Part shown: in pieces, positions 59,771 to 64,000 of the stretch | Layout of the letters: every line of letters begins with the position of its first letter | How positions within the stretch are numbered: the stretch's first letter is position 1 | Assembly: GCF_003148685.1 (NCBI RefSeq) | Contig: NZ_QGGR01000038.1 | Span: 18,695-82,694 of the forward strand | Origin: Actinoplanes xinjiangensis | GTDB taxonomy: Bacteria > Actinomycetota > Actinomycetes > Mycobacteriales > Micromonosporaceae | DNA: 64,000 nucleotides | Direction of reading: 5' to 3' | Position numbers and translations under genes: made by a program | The notes under the pieces: model-generated | Seen by the model: the letters and a program-made list of their open reading frames with translations, nothing else | The model's database searches: none | Told to the model about the DNA's origin: nothing

Positions 59771-61378
59771 CTAGTGGCCGCCGAAGGGCTCCGCCTCCCA
59801 CCAGGACGGGTGTGCGGCGGTGACCTTCGCGTCGACGACCATCGGCAGCTCACGGGGGCCGGCCAGCCACTCCCGGACCGGATCAAGATCTTCGGGCCGG
59901 CGTACGGTCACCGCCGCGCACCCGTGACCGCGGGCGATGGCGGCCAGATCCGTCTCCGGCACCACCACCGTGGACAGCCCGTGGCCGGCCGGCCCGGTCC
60001 CGGACGCCTCGTCGTTCCACACCACGATCAGCATGCCGAGGCCGAGCCGCCGGATGGTGTCGAGTTCGGCGATACCCGTCAGGAAACCGCCGCCCCCGCA
60101 CGCCGCGACGGGCAGCCGGCCGGGGCTCGCCAGCGCCGCCCCGAGCGCGCTCGCCAGGCCCGACCCGATCGACGGGAAAGCCTGGGTGAACACGAAACCG
60201 TGGTGATCCGGAACGGACAGGAACATCGATGGGTAGCCCATGAAGTCGCCCGCGTCGACGGCGATCACCCGTTCGGCGGGGAGCAGGTCGTCGAGGGTGA
60301 CGGCGAGGGTCCGTGGGTCGATGGTGGACCCGTCGCCGGTGTCGGTGTACCCGACGTCGCGCCAGCGTCCCCGGTCGCGCAGCTTCGCCCGTACCTCATC
60401 GGTCCGGTAGGCCTGCCGCTGATCGGGGAGCGCGCCGGCCACGGCGAGCGCCGTCAAACGTGCGTCCCCGCAGATACCCAGGTCGACGCGGTGATGGACG
60501 CCGAAGGCGGACGGTTCGAGGTCCACCTGCACGACCGCGGCGTCGGGCCCGATAAGCGCACCGTGCCGGGTGGTCCACCCGTCCAGCGAGGCGCCCCACG
60601 CGACCACCACGTCCGCGTCGCGGATCAGCTCGGCCGCCGGCGGCGTGGCGAAACCGCCGGAGACGTCGAGGTTCCAGTCGTCGCCGGCGAACAGGCCCTT
60701 CGCCGCCGCCGACGTGGCCAGCAGTGCACCCGCCGCCGCTGCCAGCGCCTCCACCTCGGCCCGTGCGCAGAGAGCGCCGCGGCCGGCGATGAACACCGGT
60801 CGCCCGGCGTTCTTCAGCAGATGGGCCAGAGCGGTCACGGCGTCGTCGGACGCACGGGGCGGCTGCATCGCCGGCGCGGGCGGGACCTCGTCCGGTTCGG
60901 CGGCCTCGGCCTGCACGTCCATCGGCAGGTGGAGTACTACGGTGCGCCGTTGCAGAACCGCGGTCCGCCATGCGCGGGTCGTGTCCGCGACCGCCGACGC
61001 GGGGCCGTGCACCCGATCGCCGACCGCGCCGACCGCATGTGCCAGCGCCCCCTGATCGACCCGGCCGGCCGCCGGCTCCACGGCCAGGACGATCAACGGG
61101 GTACGGCTCTTCGCCGCCTCCGCGATCCCGGTCATCGCGTTCGTCAGGCCGCCACCCTGATGCACCGTGATCACCCCGGGCCGTCCGCTGACCCGTGCGT
61201 ACGCGTCCGCGGCCGTCGCCGCGCCGCCCTCGTGGCGGGTGGCGACGAACCGGGCGCCGTTGGCGACCAGCGCGTTCGTGACATGGGGGTGCCCGCTGCC
61301 GACGACGCCGAAGACCAGATCGGCGCCGAGTCTCGCGAGGGTCTCGCCGACCACGTCGGCAACGGTCCGGTCGCTCAC
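59771..61378 (-). CDS. Thiamine-diphosphate-dependent enzyme, acetolactate-synthase-like, altered cofactor motif
   Basis: 535 residues from the GTG at 61378. The pyrimidine-binding domain has the catalytic Glu in ATRHEGGAATAADAYAR; a central FAD/NAD-like domain (~190-330) and the ThDP pyrophosphate domain follow. The ThDP/Mg motif, normally GDG with NN about 25-30 residues later, reads CGGGGFLTG ... VVWNDEAS: the metal-binding Asp is Gly and the second Asn is Asp. The reaction is therefore uncertain. It is a single gene. Confidence 0.8.
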   Translation of the reverse strand: MSDRTVADVVGETLARLGADLVFGVVGSGHPHVTNALVANGARFVATRHEGGAATAADAYARVSGRPGVITVHQGGGLTNAMTGIAEAAKSRTPLIVLAVEPAAGRVDQGALAHAVGAVGDRVHGPASAVADTTRAWRTAVLQRRTVVLHLPMDVQAEAAEPDEVPPAPAMQPPRASDDAVTALAHLLKNAGRPVFIAGRGALCARAEVEALAAAAGALLATSAAAKGLFAGDDWNLDVSGGFATPPAAELIRDADVVVAWGASLDGWTTRHGALIGPDAAVVQVDLEPSAFGVHHRVDLGICGDARLTALAVAGALPDQRQAYRTDEVRAKLRDRGRWRDVGYTDTGDGSTIDPRTLAVTLDDLLPAERVIAVDAGDFMGYPSMFLSVPDHHGFVFTQAFPSIGSGLASALGAALASPGRLPVAACGGGGFLTGIAELDTIRRLGLGMLIVVWNDEASGTGPAGHGLSTVVVPETDLAAIARGHGCAAVTVRRPEDLDPVREWLAGPRELPMVVDAKVTAAHPSWWEAEPFGGH

Positions 61379-61566
61379 CCGCTCACGTCCCGGCCGGCGC
61401 CGGCAGCCGGGCCGGGATTCCGGGCCCGCCGGTGATCGGCGGCGAGGGCAACGGAGCCTGCGCAACAGTCATCGGCAAACCCTACGGCGGTCGCGTTCCG
61501 TGCGGCAGCCATCGACGCGGACTTCGGCCTTACGGGGTGCTTCCGCTTCACCCGGCGGCCACGCCG

Positions 61567-61724
61567 CGCATGATCCGGCGCGCTGCGGCTCCCGCCGGTG
61601 GTCCGGCTCCGCATGATCCGGCGCGCTGCGCCTTCAATCGGTCGTCACGCCGCGCATGATCCGGCCGTGTTGCGCCTTCAATCGGGCGTCACGCCGCGCA
61701 TGATCCGGCGTGCCAGGTTCGGGC
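61567..61724. repeat. 43/44-bp tandem copies of a gene's 3' end
   Basis: CGCATGATCCGG occurs at 61567, 61610, 61653 and 61697. On the minus strand each unit reads CCGGATCATGCG then, in most copies, GCGTG(AC/GC) and a TGA; the copy at 61697 is the true end of the DUF4037 gene (RRIMRGVTPD stop), and the others are downstream duplicates with stop codons in equivalent place. TTCAATCGG at 61633 and 61677 confirms a 44-bp step. The gap 61379-61566 holds nothing else recognised. Confidence 0.85.
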
Positions 61725-62748
61725 GTTCCAGGACGTCGGTGCTGTCGGCGAACTGGTCGATGGCCCCGAAGCCGGGCGGTTCGCCGCCGGTCAGCGCGGC
61801 GGCGAACCGTCCCGCGTCGATCACCGGGAACGGCCGGTCGAAATAGGGGCGCCGGATCGCGTCGACCGGCTCGGCGATGCCGAGCCGGTTCTGCCACGCA
61901 CCGGCCGCCTCGTAGGCGTCACACAGCGCGTCCTGACGCTGCCGCACATCACCGGCGGCAAGGGCTTCGTGCAGCGCGGCGACGATCCCGGCCGCCTCCG
62001 GCAGAGCGGTGAGGGCACTTCCCAACCACTTGCTGTACGGCGGGAAGCGCCGCGCCAACAGCAGCGTCAACCGCATGACGTCCCGGGCCAGGCGCGCCGC
62101 GACGATCCGGCTGCCCAGCTCGTCACCGGTTTCGGCGGCCCGCCCGACGAACGCCTCCTCCTGCGCGATCCGTTGCCACTGGGCGGCCAGCACCTGCCGC
62201 CACACGTCGTCCGGATACCAGTGCAGCCGGGTCCGCAACGCGGTCAGCTGCCCGATGCCGTCGTGGAACACCTCGCCGCCGACCGTCTCGGCGAGCCGCT
62301 GGGTGGGCGTGGCCAGCCAGTCCAGAGTGGTGGGTGCCCGGCCCCAGGCGTCGAAGCCGAGCCGATCGGCCGACCAGCTCGCCACGTCGGTGATCTGCAC
62401 GCGGTGGGCGACCGGCCCGGTCGTCGGCGTCATCACACGGACCCGCGCGTCAGCCGGTGCGAAGTTCGTCGGCCACCCGCCGATCTGCTTCGGCAGTCGT
62501 TGCGTGAGCAGCACCGACAGTTCGGCGCCGTGCCGCGCGACATCCTCCGGCAGCAGGAACAGCTCCAGCCGCGGACCCCAGTCGTGGTCGACCGAACGCG
62601 GCGTGTCGAACCCGAGCACCTCCGAACCCGGCCCGATCCGGGCGGCGGCGTGGGGCAGCCCCGGGAGAACCTCGTCGAGCAGCGGACGGACGGCGTCGGT
62701 GTAGAAGGCCCGGCACAGTCGCAGGCCCGGCACGAAATCTGGCAGCAC
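61678..62748 (-). CDS. DUF4037 (nucleotidyltransferase-fold) protein
   Basis: 356 residues from a GTG. The N-terminal region LPDFVPGLRLCRAFYTDAVRPLLDEVLPGLPHAAARIGPGSEVLGFDTPRSVDHDWGPRLELFLL carries the GS...D-x-D-like motif of minimal nucleotidyltransferases and is the DUF4037 signature; the rest is helical. Such proteins may transfer nucleotides to RNA, proteins or antibiotics, but activity is not established. The last codons lie within a tandem array. Confidence 0.82.
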   Translation of the reverse strand: MLPDFVPGLRLCRAFYTDAVRPLLDEVLPGLPHAAARIGPGSEVLGFDTPRSVDHDWGPRLELFLLPEDVARHGAELSVLLTQRLPKQIGGWPTNFAPADARVRVMTPTTGPVAHRVQITDVASWSADRLGFDAWGRAPTTLDWLATPTQRLAETVGGEVFHDGIGQLTALRTRLHWYPDDVWRQVLAAQWQRIAQEEAFVGRAAETGDELGSRIVAARLARDVMRLTLLLARRFPPYSKWLGSALTALPEAAGIVAALHEALAAGDVRQRQDALCDAYEAAGAWQNRLGIAEPVDAIRRPYFDRPFPVIDAGRFAAALTGGEPPGFGAIDQFADSTDVLERPNLARRIMRGVTPD

Positions 62749-62894
62749 GATGCCACGATAAATGCGTTGCCCGCTCCGGGCGAGCGGCTTACTGTTTCCA
62801 CCAGTTCCACACCGACCCGGGGGAGACCGAGATGAACGCGATCAATGAAGATATTATCCGGTGGCGCCGATAGATCGCTTCAGCGTTCGTCGCG

Positions 62895-62928
62895 CCGCCC
62901 ATTCCACATCGGAATCGGGCGGTTTTCT
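62895..62928 (+). terminator. Rho-independent terminator above the tRNA array
   Basis: CCGCCCATTCC (62895-62905) pairs with GGAATCGGGCGG (62911-62922, one bulged C), followed by TTTTCT. It has a true U-tract. Just above lies a GGGGGAG and a 13-codon ORF (62832-62873, MNAINEDIIRWRR), so it ends either a short leader transcript entering the array or an upstream RNA. Confidence 0.8.
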
Positions 62929-62959
62929 GTATCCAGCCCCGGTCGACCCGGGACACCCA

Positions 62960-63031
62960 GCCCCGTTGGCTCAATGGGAGAGCGCCCGCCTGTCGAGCGG
63001 GAGGCCGCCGGTTCGATCCCGGCACGGGGCG
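62960..63031 (+). tRNA. tRNA-Asp (GTC)
   Basis: Acceptor GCCCCGT/ACGGGGC pairs perfectly. D-arm GCTC-AATGGGA-GAGC, anticodon stem CCCGC/GCGGG with loop CTGTCGA (anticodon GTC), T-arm GCCGG-TTCGATC-CCGGC, discriminator G, no encoded CCA. The acceptor differs from the GGGCCTG-type start usual for actinobacterial tRNA-Asp, so it is a divergent copy. Confidence 0.92.
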
Positions 63032-63041
63032 CGAAGCACAT

Positions 63042-63115
63042 GTCGCCGTAGCTCAGCCGGTCAGAGCGCCGATCTGATAAGTCGGAGGCCGGTGGTTCGA
63101 ACCCACCCGGCGACA
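63042..63115 (+). tRNA. tRNA-Ile (GAT)
   Basis: Acceptor GTCGCCG/CGGCGAC pairs perfectly; D-arm GCTC...GAGC; anticodon stem CCGAT/GTCGG with loop CTGATAA (anticodon GAT); T-arm GGTGG-TTCGAAC-CCACC; discriminator A; no encoded CCA. It starts 10 bp after the tRNA-Asp and lies outside any rRNA operon. Confidence 0.92.
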
Positions 63116-63127
63116 CGCAACACCTTT

Positions 63128-63202
63128 GGCGCGGTGGACGAAAGGAAGAATCGCCCGGCTTTCACCCGGGACATGTTGCGGGTTCGAATCCCGTTCGCGC
63201 TG
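63128..63202 (+). tRNA. tRNA-Glu (TTC), divergent
   Basis: Acceptor GGCGCGG pairs with TCGCGCT using G-U pairs at both ends. Anticodon stem CCCGG/CCGGG with loop CTTTCAC (anticodon TTC); T-arm GCGGG-TTCGAAT-CCCGT; discriminator G. The D-arm (GACGAAAGGAAGAATC) pairs poorly and the variable loop seems 7 nt, so this tRNA may be weakly functional. Confidence 0.75.
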
Positions 63203-63207
63203 CACGA

Positions 63208-63280
63208 TCCGGCGTCGCCCAACGGCAGGGCACCGCACTGTTGATGCGCACAGGTGAAGGTTCGAATCCTTCCGCCGGAG
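63208..63280 (+). tRNA. tRNA-Asn (GTT)
   Basis: Acceptor TCCGGCG/CGCCGGA pairs perfectly; D-arm GCCC...GGGC; anticodon loop CTGTTGA (anticodon GTT) on a stem CGCA/TGCG with a C-C mismatch at its base; T-arm GAAGG-TTCGAAT-CCTTC; discriminator G; no encoded CCA. Only 5 bp separate it from the tRNA-Glu. Confidence 0.88.
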
Positions 63281-63379
63281 CTTCATCACTCCATCAGGTA
63301 GACGTGATAAAGGACGGTTGTTCCTAGCATTGAGGCACCCTCAACGCAACGTTGATCGGAGCCGGGAAGTGCCGTCGAC

Positions 63380-63831
63380 ATGACCCATTTTCGTATTCCC
63401 ATTCTCGCGGCCGGTGCCGTGGTCTGGCGGCCGGCGGGTGCGACGAAGGAGGTCGTCCTCGTGCACCGCCCCCGCGGGGACTGGAGCGTCCCGAAGGCAG
63501 GGCGGCGTTCGGCGAACCGCTTGCCGCGGCCGCCGTCCGGGAGGTCCGGGAGGAGACCGGACTGAGCGTCGTCCTCGGACCGTGGCTGGCCGGGACCCGC
63601 TACGACAAGGCCGGCTGGCCGAAGGTGATCGACTACTTCGCGGCCGTCACCGCCCCGGCGACCGCGGACCTGTTCACCCCGTCCACCGAGATCGACGAGA
63701 TGTGCCGGCGACCGCTGGACCAGGCAACGGCCCTGCTGATGGGAGCCTGGGGGACGACGGCAGCACACGATCGGCGATCGTGGGCGCTGACCCTCGGTAT
63801 CGCCGTGGTGGGGTCGCACGATCGGTCCTAG
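63380..63831 (+). pseudogene. MutT/NUDIX hydrolase, frameshifted
   Basis: From the ATG at 63380 the product begins ILAAGAVVWRPAG and VVLVHRPRGDWSVPK, as in MutT1-like proteins. The NUDIX box then continues in another frame: GRAAFGEPLAAAAVREVREETG. Restoring one G after the AAG near 63499 joins the two and rebuilds G-x5-E-x7-REVREETG. The downstream part (RYDKAGWPKVIDYFAAVT) is normal up to EIDEMCRRPLDQATALL and then looks degraded. It would remove oxidised nucleotides if intact. Confidence 0.8.
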
Positions 63832-63905
63832 GTGAGCGTTCGTCTTCGCCATTACGAGGACAGGGTCACACAAATGCGCTGCGTGTGCTTGCGTTGTCGC
63901 TGCCA

Positions 63906-64000
63906 CTAGTACTGCAACCCGATGTCGTTGCTTACGGCGGTTCGAGTCGTTTGCGGTAGTGACAGGCTCGAGCTTGTTCCTGGCGTCGGCGGCGATATCG
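63906..64000 (-). mobile_element. End of a probable IS701-type insertion sequence
   Basis: A transposase-like C-terminus enters from the right edge (next entry). Outside its stop lies TACTGCAACCCGATGTCGTTGC, a plausible terminal inverted repeat (63910 on), and just outside that CTAG (63906-63909), which fits the YTAR target duplication known for IS701-family elements. The other end is beyond the window. Confidence 0.55.
63932..64000 (-). CDS. Transposase C-terminal fragment (window edge)
   Basis: The last 22 codons read in from the edge are Arg-rich with Gln/His (RRRRQEQARACHYRKR, then LEPP and TAA). IS701-family DDE transposases of actinomycetes end in similar Arg/His/Tyr-rich tails (HQ-A-CHYRRR type). 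The catalytic domain is outside the window, so the family is inferred from the tail and the CTAG next to the element end. Confidence 0.5.
   Translation of the reverse strand, partial: RYRRRRQEQARACHYRKRLEPP

Noticed and set aside
59700..59775. Open frame reading QLSWHESGALDDVERRIGWTF then DL and stop
   Set aside because: It resembles a protein C-terminus but is under 30 codons with no start, and no family was recognised.
60396..60971. Other long frames inside large genes (for example antisense to the ThDP enzyme)
   Set aside because: Arg/Gly/Pro-rich composition, no ribosome-binding sites and full overlap with a motif-bearing gene.
1252..61724. Tandem arrays as possible CRISPR
   Set aside because: Units are repeated along their whole length with no unique spacers, and no cas genes are present.
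62880..63116. Minus-strand ORF reading FEPPASDLSDRRSDRLSYG
   Set aside because: It is the antisense of tRNA genes. Such sequences are a well-known source of false protein annotations.
62960..64000. An intact prophage or integrative element
   Set aside because: Only tRNAs, a broken NUDIX gene and an IS end are visible; no integrase, attachment repeat or phage gene lies in the window, so the idea is kept only as a hypothesis for the DNA beyond 64000.

Overview
The window reads as chromosome of a high-GC, filamentous-type actinomycete. Codon use is strongly G/C at third positions, GTG and TTG starts are frequent, regulators are of actinobacterial type (MmyB-like XRE, SigE- and SigK-like ECF factors, a membrane-anchored serine/threonine kinase), and many large secreted polysaccharide hydrolases carry discoidin, CBM20, ricin-B and LamG modules. 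A member of the Micromonosporaceae such as Actinoplanes would fit; that is inference from gene content, since no rRNA or species marker is present.

Layout. 1-6.3 kb: a CcdA-like membrane protein, a divergent aromatic amino acid lyase homologue, and a complete OpuC-type osmoprotectant ABC operon. 6.3-20 kb: secreted enzymes (CBM20 alpha-amylase, GH64 glucanase, M4 metalloprotease, discoidin-GH16 glucanase) mixed with a GGDEF/EAL protein, a FrnE-like DsbA with a 40-aa partner ORF under a TetR regulator, and a 1.5-kb gene-free stretch packed with tandem repeats and palindromes. 20-26 kb: a SigK/anti-sigma/kinase operon, a DUF732-like lipoprotein, an MmyB regulator, a frameshifted luciferase-like gene, and a SARP relic. 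26-43 kb: mostly single metabolic genes each beside a regulator (LysR/EamA, OYE/MarR, ketopantoate reductase/TetR, MerR/GyrI), plus an orphan colicin-immunity-like gene, a ManD dehydratase, a SigE/beta-propeller pair and an unsecreted zincin. 43-55 kb: an NLP-family protein, a second EAL protein with a degenerate GGDEF, DoxX, and a three-gene arabinofuranoside operon (GH127, GH43, large alpha/alpha-barrel hydrolase). 55-64 kb: an IrtAB-like ABC pair behind a 28-bp palindrome, a TetR, a ThDP enzyme with an altered cofactor motif, a DUF4037 protein, a compact array of four tRNA genes (Asp, Ile, Glu, Asn), a frameshifted NUDIX gene, and the end of what looks like an IS701-type element running off the window.

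Functional themes. The hydrolase genes have perfect LacI-type palindromes in their promoters (6318, 6358, 9853, 18027, 46980), so each is probably induced by its own sugar. Most one-component regulators sit beside a palindrome next to their target gene. A structural theme cuts across the window: short GC-rich tandem arrays (units of 21, 28, 33, 43-44 and 62-63 bp) lie at gene 3' ends, mainly in gaps between convergent genes, and two of them are tandem copies of the last codons and stop codon of the adjacent gene.

Most unusual items: the tRNA array next to an IS end, the stop-codon arrays, the lyase with a Thr-Ser-Asp in place of the Ala-Ser-Gly cofactor triad, the 40-aa Cys-containing protein coupled to a DsbA, and the immunity gene coupled to the tail of a lost upstream gene.
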